This document shows, in pieces, positions 23,566 through 35,883 of a DNA stretch of 64,000 bases. Source of the stretch: Symbiodinium microadriaticum (Eukaryota > Sar > Dinophyceae > Suessiales > Symbiodiniaceae); the NCBI GenBank assembly GCA_001939145.1, contig LSRX01000499.1, positions 129,651 to 193,650 of the forward strand, written 5' to 3'. The notes below the pieces were generated by a model, which saw only the letters and a list, made by a program, of their open reading frames with translations, did no database searches and was not told where the DNA came from. Both the position numbers and the translations under genes were made by a program. The stretch's first letter is position 1. Every line of letters begins with the position of its first letter.

Positions 23566-26500
23566 ATGGTCGCAAGATTTGAGGTGATTTCGGTGATCCA
23601 GCCTGCCATTGTGGCGCTCAAGGCCTGTTAGCGTCCTGATACGTTACTGCACCGCCGGCCGCGCTGCAAAGGTTACCTTCGTGGTGAGCTTCGAAGATGA
23701 ACATGCGGCGGTTGCCATGGGAACAGGTTTTGTGGTTGACAAGCAGCGAGGCTTGATCCTGACCAACAGGCACATCACCGGTGTCGGTCCTGTGCGCGCA
23801 ATAGCCATGTTCGACCGTCACGAGGAGCTGGATGCTGAAGTGATTTATCGTGATCCGGTTCATGACTTTGGTTTCTTTCGGTACGACCCATCGAAGCTGC
23901 GTTTGACGGAACCTGCAGAGATACGCCTGGCTCCGCAAGAGTTGCAGGTTGGGACAGAGGTGCGCATAGTGGGAAACGATGCCGGTGAGAAGCTTCAGAT
24001 TCTTTCGGGGACCATCGCCCGAGTCGATCGGAATGTTCCGGAGATCAACGCCGTTTACTGCGACGAGAACACCTTTTACGCGGGGGCCGGGGCCGGGACT
24101 TCGGGTGGCTCCAGCGGTTCCCCGGTCCTAAACAAGCAGGGAAATGCCATCGCTTTGAACGCGGCGGGCACGGACGGCGCAGCGAGCGCTTTCTTCCTGC
24201 CCCTCAGCAGAGTTAAGGTCGCCTTGCAGCGTTTGCAGGATGGGCTTCCGGTGATGCGCGGCACATGCCAAGCAACCTTCCTTTTCAAAGCCTTCGACGA
24301 GTTGAGACGGATAGGACTCCTGGAGGAGCACGAGCAAGACGTCCGCAAGCAAGTTGTTGCGGCAACTGGAATGCTCGTTGTGGATTCCGTACTTTGGGAA
24401 CAAAAACAGCTCCGGCCCGGTGATATACTGCTCCTGCTGGAGAATAGGCACTGTGTTGACTTCGTTCACCTGGAAGAGGTATTGGATGACAAGGTCGGAT
24501 GCGCGGTGGATGTGCTTGTTTGCAGAGGCTGGGACTTGCAAGGAGGTGTAGTGCTTCCACACACTTTGATGTTGGTGTCGGTGTCTCTGCATAGGTGGGG
24601 TGGAGATAGCAATGTCCATCGATGTGCACGATCTGCACTCGCTGATTCCTCGGAGTTATGTGGAGCTCGGCATGGATGTGGTGCACGGCCTTGGCTACCA
24701 TGCTGCACGACGTTCGCACCTGCCGCTGGACAGCGGGATCTATTTGGCTCGGTCAGGATACGTCTTCGAATCCTTGGGATGTGACTGGGGCTCCTTGATC
24801 ACGTCTGCGCCTGGGCCAAACCTCCGACTGCACTCATACCCCTACTTGGTATAACTACGATGTTGCACCCTGCCCATGACCAAAGCTTCGAGCTGTGTGC
24901 ATCTTCCGACTTTGCTACGAAGGAGCAACAGACAGTCTAAGAGTCTACTCAGTAACATGTCAATTCATGCCGGATCACCCCGAGCACATCACTCGCAAGG
25001 GCTCGTCCCAGCGCTCCATGGAGGCTACAGGTGTTTTGTTTATGTTTGTTTTGTTTGTTTCAGAGCTAAGAGATTTCGTCAAGCTTCCAGGCAAGGCCCC
25101 AACACCGACCGCACATGTCAGTTGAGATTGATGATGTTGGATCCGTGCAGCTCTGGGTTTCTACGGGTGGTTGTTCTCAAGTGTATCGAACTTCGTGCCA
25201 GCATGTAGCCGTGCAACTCCTTGTCCCAGGAACCCAGTACCGGGAAATGAGAGTGTCCCTGAGGGCCTCAGCAGGCATGCCCTCAGGCTTGATGAGCTTG
25301 CGGACCTGCCAGAGTACTGTTTGCCTACTTACTGCTCCTGTATATCTGTCTTCGTCCGCGTCTGCTTCGCTAGTGCGCGATGTGTCATCACAAGCTGGTT
25401 TGCATAAGATTAAGCAAAGGTAAATGGAAAGCCCACGCCATCACCAGAAGCATTTGCGAAAGCCATCGAGCACATTCCAGACAAGCAGTATTTTCCGGTG
25501 CACTGGTACGATCTGCGAGACTTTCGCATCTTGGCTGCTTTGGCATGTCTTCGTAGGCGCATCGACCGGGAAAGTTTCAGTGACATGCATGGCATGCGAG
25601 GCATCATGATTGACCGTTGCAAGTTGAAAGCTTCCCATGTTTCAGACATTCTTGTCGTGTGTCTGCATCTCCCTCTTTAAAGTATGCTTGGAAGGCAGAG
25701 ACCGTGCACTTAAGACGGGCTTCGCCAAGATGTCACGTGCTTGGTCTCCACTCAAGTTGTGGCGGTGCGCGTCTCCCGCATCCGCGAGCCCCGAGCAGTG
25801 GACCTCTGAGGCGCAGAGAAGTCATCCTTCGTTGCCCCGCATGGCCTTCATGCCAGGAGTTGCCGGTGCCTTCCCGGCCACCGCGGCGACCCGAGCCCCT
25901 TGGCCGTGCCGCTATCCTTACGGGCGGGGATCGCCTCGTGCGCGCGCTGCAGACTTCGCTGGCGGGGCGGCTCCTTCTTCCTTCAGCTGTTGTGCTGCGG
26001 TCACGAGCACGGGCCAGGTCACTGTGCGCTTCCGCACGGACCAGCGCTTCCTGACGGAGGCGAGAAAAAGCACCTCTCGCCTTCGCAGCCTCTTCGCACC
26101 CTCGGCCCGATAAGTTGGCAGGCGCTTGACAGTGGTTCATCCGAGGGCGTGGGCTTGCTGGCACGGAACCCTGAAGAAGTCGAAGCTCCGTTCTGAGTTC
26201 TCAGAGTTCTCCGCTCGCTCGGGCAGGTGGACGCAAAACGAGGCATCGTCCTTACGGACAGGCACAGTGCTCCACAATCCCTAGGTGCGATTGAGGTTAT
26301 GGCCTCAGGGGGTCCCTCAGGGGGTCCGGGTACTACAAAATGGTGAGCGCTCTGTCGAGCATTCTTCAGGTAACTCTCGCAGGCTGTGCTACTGTAGAGG
26401 CGGAGGCAGGATATGCTCCGGAGTGCAGGACAGTGCGACAGTCAGTGTGAAAGGTGTTCTTCATCCACCCGCAGCACAACATTGTCCGGTACCAAACGCT

Positions 26501-29500
26501 GAGGACCTGCAGACCCTGCGCTGCCCCGTTCTTTTGCCTTTGGGCCGAGGCCCTGCTCCGCTGTGACCCTATCGCCGTCGAGACGCTCATCAAGGGAAAG
26601 CTGCCACTCAAATCCGCAAGGCGGACCAAAAGCAACACTATTTTGCTGTAGAACATCGCCATAAGCCACTCCTTGGCTCCCCAAAAGGGCCTGTGGCCGC
26701 AACAACCAGCCACACGCTATCTAGGAGGGCGTGCTGGGCCCGGGACATGGTATGGATTAGCCCAGATTTTGCTACGGCCCAGGTCCCGTCTAGATTCCAG
26801 AAATATAGCACGCCATTTCAGCGCTGCATTTACTGTCGCGATTCGTGCGGACCTCTTTTGATCACATTTTCACACCCCGGAGGCTGTAAAGGGTTTGTGT
26901 GCCAAGTTCAAAGGTGCTGTCGATATCGCATGTTACGTTCTCCCGCTCGAGCTGCAGAGACAGAGACCAAACAAAAGCAGGAGGAGCATCTCACCGTCTC
27001 ACTGCTGCAGTTGCAGCAGCCGCGCAACGAGGGGACGCCGACATGCAACGCTTGAGATCCATGGTTGGGCCTTGAAAATGCTGAAACTGAAAAGTGTTCG
27101 AAGTCCCGGCACATTCGGTGTGTGTCTGTGTGTGCCGTCTGATCTCTCGAAGTATTGCTGTTACGTGGGGTTTGTTTTGCCTTGCGATTTGGTGTTGTCG
27201 AACCACTCGAAGTTTCAAAAGTCCTACCTGGAATTTTGGAAGCTTTGGGATGGGGCTGGAGTGGTGTCGTGAGGAGGCCCAGTGTGTTTTTTCCAGTTGT
27301 CTCGGTGGTCTGTCCAGTGTTTGCAGTGTGCAATCCAATGCTTTGGAGCTCTCTCCTTCCTGAAGTCTGCTCCTACCACAGTAGCGCGCTGCACGTCAAA
27401 CCTGCAATATCCTACTATGTTGGCCTTCAAGCAGGTATCAAAGGCTCTGAAGTGGCACCGCCGCTCCACTCTCGGTGTCTGGCCTCTGCGATGTAGTCCC
27501 GTTCTACCTGGGGCTTTGGGAGTAGGGGCCTCGACTGGTCTTGATGTTGCTTTTCACAGCCAGCATAATTCTGCGGAAGCTGTACTGGCGGCGGCGGCAG
27601 TGTGCTGTTCTGCAGGGTGCTTGTGTCTTGCCACTTTCTGTGGATTTCGTTGGGTAAGGGGTTGAAGGAGTCAACCACGACGTCACGACAAATCATGCTT
27701 GCAGTACTGCACGCCCCCGTTGCTGGAACGTGATGTGTCTTTCCAAAAAGGGGTCGTCCAGGATGTCAAAGAGAAAGGATTGGCACCGACCCTTTTCAAA
27801 AGCCGGCATCGCACACTCTTGTTTTTTAGCACTCTGCAAAGGGTGTGCCGACCCCTGAGATGTCGTGGCAACGTCCAGTCTGTTGACCATCGAATCAACG
27901 TGCAGCACGACCGATGCAACGCCTCTTGATAGTTTAGGATAGGTCGGTAGGATAAGTTGTTCTGCGGGGCCCATGAGGACCGAAGAGAGTGCGGTTGATT
28001 GGAAAGAAGCTGAGGTCAACAGCTTAATTACTCAATGATAGAACTACAGTTCAGGCGGATCGAAAACATTAGGGCACCTCTAAAGTGGATGCGCATCAGC
28101 TGGTCAAATTTTGAGGTTCTTGCCGGACAACAGCAAAGTTTCACTAAAGTCCGGCCAGTAGCAAAGAGTTGGTTCTTGTGGCAGGTTTGCCAAAGGCAAG
28201 AAGGCTAGTTTGCGGCCCGGAGAGAGTGTTCATTTCGTTGGATTCGACAGCCAGGCAGGGCTGATTTCGGTGCTTGCAAACGGCTCCATGCGCGATTTCG
28301 CGAAGTTGATGTCGCTCAGGGAAATGCATTCAGTGCAAAATGCCAGGCCTGGATGTTTGTGTGCTTATGGGTCGCTTCAGCGTGGACCACCAAACAAACT
28401 CTTCGATGGATGGACCAGGTGTCTGCAGTGTACTTACCCAGTGGAAAGGACGAGTCTGGGCCTCGTGGTAGTCACATCCAATCAGATTGGTATGCATGTG
28501 CACCTCCCTACTCTCGGCAGGTTCCCCCCATGGACTGTGCCACGTTTTCGAGAGCGCAGTCTTGAGGCTGGATGGTGGCTGAGCTTCGCATTCCCAACTT
28601 CTGTGTTGAGAAATGCTCTCGTCATGTGTGGCTCAAGCTTGGACGAAGTAGCATGCGTTCGCCTGCCGATGCTATCCAACACCAGTGTGCAAGTTACAGC
28701 GACTCGACAGTAGTTCAGCTACCGAGCTCTCTGTTCACCGCCGAGCTCAGGTACATTATGCGACCAGTGGAACCGAGATTGCTACTTTCGAGCTCGAGCC
28801 GACACAATCTGCACAGGCAGACTGCCGTGATGCTGTGCTCTGTTTTTTGCTGGGTGATGCAGGATATCCAGCAGGAGATCTTCAGAATCACCGGCGCCCC
28901 CGCGTACAGACAACGCCTGCTTTGCGAGAGCGAAGTCTTAGACCCGCGGCGGCGGCTGCAGGCATCCGTCCGTGCTTCCGCGCTTGTGCCATGTTAGAGG
29001 TCCGAGGATATCAGTGAGACACTAAGCAAGTGAGTGCCTTACCCAACGGTTCAGGACCTGGGTTTTGCGAAGGAGGTCAACCTGAACCTCATTGTGCAAG
29101 ATCTGTCGCTGGTCGCGACGACCTCTGTGGACGGCGGCGTCAAGATCTGGAATGCTGAGACTGGAGACTGCATACAAACTCTCGGCAAAACCCTCGGGAA
29201 CGGACAGTATCAGGGTGTCAGGTGCCTTCGGGTTCTGAAAAACAAGGACTCCTTGCAGTAGCGGACTGGCGGAGAACCGCCTGCTGGTTGTGCTTTGGGT
29301 TCTGCCATGTGATGTGAAGGCATGTTGAGTTTTCGGCGGATGGCTGCACCCTACTGACGGCGGCGAGGGACTGCGAAGCCCGCATCTGGAATATACTGAC
29401 CGGAGAATCTGTGGCCTGCCTTTGTTGACCGAAATTCGTTGCAGTGGGAGCGGGGAGTTAAGATCTTCAGCTCACTTTGACTTGGCAAGTTCGGTTTCTC

Positions 29501-32500
29501 GATGATTTCAGAAGATACGATCATGCATCATGACCGAGACAGGCATCTGTGCCTCGTTCTACATGCCCAGCTGGGAAGATAGACTTACGCCGCTGACGGC
29601 ATGTTTCGGAATCCTCTGACGCTCATGCTTGAGACCTTATTTCCAATCGCGTACGAATATGCGGCCTGCGCATTGGCTGGGCCTGGACAGTTTGCGGGGC
29701 TGGGTCGGGAGAAGCACTGCCCTTGTTGAATATCGCGGTAAGTTAAAGGTCCCCTCTCGCAGAAACTTACAAGCATAAATGGAAGTGGAAGCGTATACAT
29801 TCGCAGTCGTAGTCAGCATCCAACTGCAGGTGGAGGTCCTGAGAGGGCACACGAATGCCGTGTATACAGCTATTTTTTCGGACGATGGCTTCCTTGTGCT
29901 GACAGCCTCGTACGCTTCTTGACTTGGACGTGCTGTGGGAGTAGTGCAGTCCTTTAGACTGGTGTAGCATGCGAGATTTCTCCGAGGACCACACGGCTCG
30001 CCTCTGGAGTGTCCTTACAGGGGAGTGCCTGAAGACATTCACGGGCCACTCTGACGGAGTGGTGACCGCAAAATTTTCTCAAGATGGCCAGCACGTCCTG
30101 ACCGCTTCAGTTGACCGAAGTGCAAAGGCAAGGACCTCTATTGAGCCTCGCGGGCTGAACCAGGGAAAGGATTTCCCATGTTAGCCAGGTGTGGGACCTG
30201 CAAACGGCCGAGTGTATGAAGACCTTGCAGCGACCAAGAGGCAAAGCTTTGCCGTTCCTTGCGGTTCCTATTTCATGGGTCCATGCTCGTATGATGTATG
30301 CCAGGTGAAGTGGTTGTGTCAGTCTTCAGTACTGCACAGCGCAATCTAGCGCTGTCAACATTGCAAGACGGCACCGCCAAGTGCTGGATGCTCGGCAGCT
30401 TGGGGAAGAGAGTGGAAGGTGAGGGGTCATTTCGGGACGCTACTGAAGATCATTAGTTGCATGCCTTCTGAGCTGAGGAACCTCGCAACGGACGAGTGCC
30501 TCTTTTCCTTGAAGGGCCACCGTACCTATATCACCTCAGCAACACGGCCGTTAACGACAAGCCAGCAGAAGCATTGGGTTGCCTTTAAAGCTGCTCGCAC
30601 AGTAGTTGTTGAGCTGACGCGAATTCAAGACGAAGTCATGTAAGGCAATCTTGTCACGAGATGGTCTGACGCTGCTGACGGGGTCGTGGGATCGATCTGC
30701 AAAGCTATGGAATCTCCAAGCCTCCAAGAAGACAGCGGGGCTGCAAGAATCAATGTTCATGCATCCATGAGCTTTGTCTTCGGAGTGGCCTTGCGCACCT
30801 TGTTGTTCCATTGGTGCGGTCTGCTCTTGCAACGCCAGGAAGTGTGTTCGCACATTTTCTGGACACAGTGCCTCGGAGTGCTCCAAGATGTTTTCAGCCG
30901 GCTTCTTCTGAATCGTGACAGACTACTGTTTAGTTCCTTGTCTTGTGCGCAGCACGGCTGAGGCAACGGAGTAGTGTCCGCAGAGTTCTCCGCAGACAAG
31001 TCGCAGATCATCACGGCCGCCTCTGATGGCACTGCCCGGATATGGAATGCTAGCAATGCAGATCCTTGGCAGAGAATGCTCCCACTGCCATCCGTCTTTC
31101 TTGTGCCTCGCATGGAGCCTGCGACTCGAGGAGCCTCTTCGTACTCTGAAAGGGCATGGTGCTGTCATCAACCATGCTGTTTTCTCACCCAAGTAGGTCG
31201 GCAGTCTTTCTTGCAGAAGGCGTTTTCTGCTACTCGTACCAAACAAAGTGTCAAGCTACAAGTGGGCGACTCCCGAGAAAGACATTCTTCCGCCGTTGAG
31301 TCGTTCTATTTTCTGCGAAAGTTTCACCCAGCCGTAAACGTTCAACCATCTGCTTTGCGAGACCACGATGTCGATACTTTCTCGCAACGGCACAGATGAG
31401 ACCGCGTGGCGAGGTTCATTTAACTCTTACTTCTGTTCGCCTCGCAGCAACGCGGATGTGAGACAGATCAAACACTACACAGAACCTTGCCAATGCTCTG
31501 TTGCATCGAGGGCATCTTTGCTGTGGACCGCAGAAGTCACACGGTTGCATCCATGCAGATCGTTGTCCTTTCGGACACACCCGAAGATGCCAGAGGGGGT
31601 GTACTCTGCGACTCGCGCCGCCACCTTTGTACTGGCCACGTGCCACAGCTCCAATGCGTTCTCCACGCTGTGCTCTGCTGAAGGCGGAGAGGTGCGAGCA
31701 CTCTTCGCATCGTTCGATTTCCAAAGCGCCAGACGGGAGGCAGAGGAATCTGTTGACCGGAACTGGGGATCAGCTGCAAGCTGCTTGTTTTCAGTTTCTA
31801 CGGTCCCCGCAGGAGACGACCGACAACTTTGGGATTCCGGCCAGCGTTTTCTTGCCGTTGTTGGAAGTCCGGGACTTGTATAGCCAGACGATGCCGCACG
31901 CCTCCTAGAAGCTTTGAGGAGTTGAGCCTGCACTTGCTCAGGGCATCAAGAAGAACCCCAACAAGGAACCCGAGGCACGCCTTGAACGTCGGTTTTGGAA
32001 GTTGTTTTCACCGTGAGCACTGTTGAATGCCTTCGATAGCCATGGTCCGCTCGTTCGGCTAGCTGCAACAAGTAAACTGAGTCAACTTCCTTATGGCTTC
32101 ATGTAATGTAGTAATGTCTCTGTCCAAAACGACCTATGCCTATGCCTAAACAAATTAGGATTGTATTAAGTTACACTCCGAAGTGGGTGCTGCTGTGAAG
32201 GTCAGATCTTTGGATATCGAGGTGTCTGCAGCTGGCTCAGTGCAACTGCTGGTATGGTGCGCGCGCAGTCAGCGACATCCCAGGCTGTGGATTTGGCCAC
32301 ACTGGCCCGTGGGTCCCCCAAGCTGCCCAAGCCATGGGCCGAGGCAAAACCCGATGTTAGACCGCGAGACACCGTTTGCCCGGCGTTTGACGACAGTGGC
32401 ACACTGTGCTCGCGTCGCACTGCGTCGCTGTTGTCAGGCTGTGCGGAAACGCTGCGGCCAGCAGGGGCAAGTGGTCGGCGACTCTCTGCTCCGAGCTTGG

Positions 32501-35500
32501 CCGTTAAAGGGCCTTTTTTAAATGTGCCGAGGCCAGAGCCATCTGCGTTTGCCGCGTCCTGTCTACCGGTGTCTCGAACGGCTTGCTCCTTCCGGGTGAT
32601 GTTTCAGCCTCGGACACAGAAGTCTTCAACGTGATGCGTGAGATGCAGTTGGCAAAATGCAATGCAATGCAGGTTCTTCTGAGCGTTGCCGGCCGAACCA
32701 TCACACAAGCGCTGGATGTCGAGGCGACGAATACGTGCAATCGCACGACCTGCATCTTTGTAGCAAGCCCAGACCTGAAAGGAGGCCTTGATCCCAAAGA
32801 AGGACAGGCCATCAAGCCGGAAGAGAGAGCGATCCGAGGACGATGCACATCAGCTGCCAAACAAGCCTCGCGGAGCTTCATGCAACAGTTTAGAGGAGGT
32901 CTTGATCGCGTTTCTTCGTGATGGCAAGGAGGCTTTTGCAAAAGTGCATCCTTTGCTGCCATGCTATACCACGCACCTGAGAGCCAGCCGCAGGCCACGG
33001 TGGCTGTCAAGCCCAGCATTTTGGGTTCTGAGGACACTGCTTGAGTTCGAGATTGTGGTACTGTAGCGTGCAATGTGGCGCCAAGTTTCCTTGAAAGCAT
33101 CCATGCTTGTTTCTCTCGGATGCTACAGCCCCTGGCCGTTTGTCTTGCAGCGTCAGCTCAAGCCCACATGGCTGAGCTGGGCCACCGTTGCCTGAGATGA
33201 CATGTTTGCATTTCGTGACGAGGAAGCAACAAGAGGTGCCGACAGGGCGGTATGGAGTAGTGCGCGCGCGCGTCATGCCGTTGTGCTGTGTTGGCCATGG
33301 CTCACGATAATCCCAGCTGAGGCTGTGCTGTCTCTGCTCTTCAGCCTCAGTACCTGCAAGCAATTCGGCATTGCTGCCGACGGAAGTTTTCTGGATGAAG
33401 GCTCCCACCCAGCAGAATTGCAAGCTGTGTGCTTGGCATCTTCGCCAGGTTTGGCTGAAACTTTGGATGGTACCACGTCTCTCGGCTGCACACAGCTCAA
33501 GGCGCAAAGGCGCCCGAAGAGAGCGAAGAGATGCGAAGAGTGCATAAAACTCTCCGTCGCAGACCCAGGTCGACCGATCACCTGGTGGAGGTGCGCGCGC
33601 GCGGTCTCGCAGTTCGGTGTGGGTGTGCGACTCGCCCTTTGTGCTCTCAAGGCAGCACTCGCCTTCGCACTGAACCAGGCTCTCCCACAGAAGCCGAGTC
33701 ACGAAACGGTTCTGTGGTCACTTGCAGCGCCTGTGCAGGGGCAATCTGCGAGCCTGAAGTGCTTAGGACCTGCGATTTTCCACAGTCATGCTGGAAAAGC
33801 GCTGAACTCTCATGCAGTCTAGACCATATCAGGCCGAGGCTTTCGTTCTTGAGTCGCCACGGCAGGAACCATGATGAACTGCACATCTGAAGACCCTTGC
33901 AGTCAAGGTGGGCACGGCGCGGTCTCCCTGCCAATCCCGTCTCTGAGCCACGAAAGGATCCTGCGTGAACGTGTACCACAACTGCAAATCCGGGCTGGGA
34001 CCTGGCGTCTTCTCACAATGCGGAGATTCCGAAGGCTCTGGCACCTGCCAAGCCGAGGCCAATTGTCACCTGCTCGCATCGGACGCGAGTCGCGTTGCGC
34101 AGAAGTGCTTCGTAGGTGGAGTCGCATTCTTGGGATCCAGGTTATCTGGAATGCAGAGGAGCGCATCTTCTGGGCGCAACCTGCGATCAAAGAGTTGTGA
34201 AAAGTGGCCCTGACTGCAACAATGGTGCCTCAGCTTCCATACAGAAGCGTGATGCTTTAAGTCATTTTTTGAAGATCTTGAGTTCAGGATATGTCAAGGC
34301 TGGCGGCCTGGGAATGGTGCCTCGAAAGCATGGCATGACCCAGTCGTTTTCCATAGCACCTTCTGGATTCTACCTAAGATTCTGCTTCACACAGTGTTGC
34401 ACGCTCTGCAGGCATGTACGGTTGATCCAGCTGCTTGGCAGGGCAATGGTCTGATGATAGTTGCCTCGGAGACAAGTGAGCCCATGCTCGCTTGCCGATC
34501 TGCTGCTGGACTGAAGGAAAATTCTACGAGATGCATCGACAAACATCCTTGTGCTTTACCCGCAGGAATATGAGGCCAGCGGCGTTCTCGGAGCGCTGAG
34601 ACTTGCGTCAAGATGTGCTTAACGGCAGGTGCCGATTCAACATCGTTGTTGACTTTGCCGATGCCTTCGCCGACCGTGTGCATGTCTCGGAATTAAGCAA
34701 CACTCCTAGTACAGCCAGCATTATGCGTGCGTATCCAAGGCCAGGGATCAACCTCGGGTACGCTGCTTTCCAAAGTGACCGACGACACAGCGTGCAGCCC
34801 GAGTTGCACCTTTTCGAACATGTGCATTGCAGTTCCAAAAGACCGGGTGCATGAAGATGCACGGAGCAAATCGTTGCCTCGACAAAATCTCCACGCTGAT
34901 GTCCAGTATGAGCTATTCATTGCTTCCGATCCGAAGTGCACGTTACGCCATCCCGCGAGGATGATGCCGACTTGGTTATCTGGGCAGGGATGGTTCTTCG
35001 AAAGACGCCAAGGCAGATCATGCTTTCCCCTGCTTTCTGTAGTGCCAGTGCTGCGCTGCTTGAGTTGCTGCTATGACTGGTACCGGACTCTTCCCAGGTG
35101 CATTCTGGAGCGATGTGGCGCAAGTATTGCCCCTAGGGCAGGAGGCGTCTTCGTCCAAAGCATCCTGAACGGCTCACCGGCCGAGTCCCGGGAGTTTGCC
35201 CCGTGGGACACCCAGGAGATCCTAGATCAAAGCGTGCGAGAGAAACCTCAAGACGCAAGGTATTGCTTCCTTATGGAGATGGATGGCCAGCCCATACGAC
35301 AGCTCAGCCGCCCCACTGCACACCCTCTCCAGTAGTGTGCGCGACTGTGAACTCAGAAGGTGATGTTCTTCTTCATGGCCAGCTCGACAGGCAGGGCTGC
35401 AAATGGCTACCGGCGGCTTTGCGCTTTGTACAATCACATCAGAGAAGGAATGGGCCTGCACATGGGTGGGTGCGGCTCCTCCTGCTTGACATGAACGGAC

Positions 35501-35883
35501 AGGAGACAAAGCGCCCCTTATTTCTGAAGCAAGCTTCGTTTCTCGAATGGTCGTGGCCAGGAGCAAGTCAGAGCTGTCCAACGCGATCCGCTCTTCTTTC
35601 CGACGATGACGCTGCACCGGAGCCGTCTCCTCAATTGCCGAGACAGCATTTCACGATATTTCACGAAACCCGGTGCCAGAGCATGATTTTATGCAAGGCC
35701 CGCAGTGCTGGCGTTGCACTCAGAAGGGCTGACCAGCGTTGGCGGGCTCGGAGCATCTGCAACAGTGAGAGCTTCATCTGTGTGGTAATCTGGGGAATCT
35801 GGGGCCGTGAGACTGCTCAACAACGGACGCCATCAGCAAGCCTGCGCTTGGGTCATCATCGCCGCATGCCGCGTGCCCGCTGA
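23566..35883 (+). CDS. NMA111: DEG7/NMA111-type serine protease (two protease domains, PDZ domains)
   Basis: This family (HtrA/DegP-related) joins an active trypsin-fold protease, PDZ domains, a degenerate second protease and more PDZ domains. A likely start is ATG 23566 (ACCATGG). Exon 1 ends PAIVALK at 23622 with a GC donor; exon 2 runs 23672-24545. The triad is visible: His in LTNRHI, Asp in VHDFGF, Ser in GGSSGSPV (residues about 53, 84 and 169). Exon 3 (24595-24806) has VHDLHSLIPRSYVELG and GSLITS, and exon 4 (from 25420) VNGKPTPSPEAFAKAIEHIP. The second protease includes GVGLL (to 26160), VDAKRGIVLTDRHSAP (26227-26295), VTLAGCATVEAE (26370-26405), VFFIHPQHNIVRY (from 26454) and SLRPGESVHFVGFD (about 28200). 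After other coding modules it resumes: IVVLSDTPEDARGGVLCD (31559), EVRALFASFDF (about 31690), NFGIPASVFLPLLE (31813-31866), VLLSVAGRTITQALDVE (about 32671), DADLVIWAGMVLRKTPR (34966), GGVFVQSILNGSPAES (about 35135) and WVRLLLLDMNGQETKR (about 35470). The stop at 35881-35883 assumes no later splice. Confidence 0.82.
23623..23671 (+). other. 49-nt GC-AG intron
   Basis: Splicing here joins PAIVALK to VTFVVSFEDEH in phase 0, as expected for the NMA111 N-terminus. Without it the upstream frame hits TAG at once. The donor is AAG|GC and the acceptor AAAG|G. Confidence 0.75.
24546..24594 (+). other. 49-nt GT-AG intron
   Basis: It joins RGWDLQG to GGVEIAMSIDVHDLHSL in phase 1 across CAAGGAG|GTGTAG and CATAG|GTGGGG. 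The joined segment matches the start of PDZ1 in the NMA111 family. Confidence 0.75.
26406..26453 (+). other. 48-nt GC-AG intron after a 36-nt mini-exon
   Basis: The mini-exon 26370-26405 encodes VTLAGCATVEAE. It is preceded by TTCTTCAG and followed by a GC donor. Splicing to 26454 gives VEAE-VFFIHPQHN, the expected run in the second protease domain. Confidence 0.7.
28652..31191 (+). CDS. Ubiquitin-like domain plus WD40 propeller
   Basis: Three exons build one ubiquitin-like fold: KLQRLDSSSATELSVHRRAQ (ending 28750, GT donor), DIQQEIFRITGAPAYRQRLL onward (28863-28961, GC donor), then DLGFAKEVNLNLIVQ (from 29055). WD40 blades follow: TTSVDGGVKIWNAETG (29125), LLTAARDCEARIWNILTGE (29360), VLRGHTNAVYTAIFSDDG (29838), DHTARLWSVLTGECLKTFTG (29985), VWDLQTAECMKTLQ (30190), DGTAKCW (30370), LLTGSWDRSAKLWNLQ (30675), IITAASDGTARIWNASN (31010) and EPLRTLKGHGAVINHAVF (31130). 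WD40 propellers are interaction platforms, and a UBL domain often links to proteasome or ubiquitin pathways. No initiator ATG is visible in the first exon frame, which opens after a TAG at 28649-28651. The last blade breaks at 31191, next to a possible GT donor. The whole unit lies between exons of the DEG7/NMA111-type gene, as a nested gene or an inserted module. Confidence 0.75.
33690..34572 (+). CDS. Cysteine-rich coding block inside the NMA111-type gene
   Basis: Three open segments share a cysteine-rich character unlike the protease. The first is VTCSACAGAICEPEVLRTC, then CDFPQSCWKSAELSC (about 33718-33820). The second is SCVNVYHNCKSGLGPGVF, then QCGDSEGSGTCQAEANC (about 33960-34110). The third is DPAAWQGNGLMIVASETSEP, then a frame through RCIDKHPCALPAGI to a TGA at 34570-34572. 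They fall between PDZ3 (about 32.7 kb) and the VIWAG exon (about 34.97 kb), where the protease family has no cysteine-rich domain. They may be a small nested secreted-protein gene or a relic of one. No start codon or signal peptide was found, and the family is unknown. Confidence 0.45.

Noticed and set aside
24876..25125. Frame containing SELRDFVKLPGKAPTPT as the PDZ1 continuation of the protease
   Set aside because: The exon from 25420 (VNGKPTPSPEAFAKAIEHIP) fits the family far better and joins in phase to GSLITS through a GC donor at 24807.
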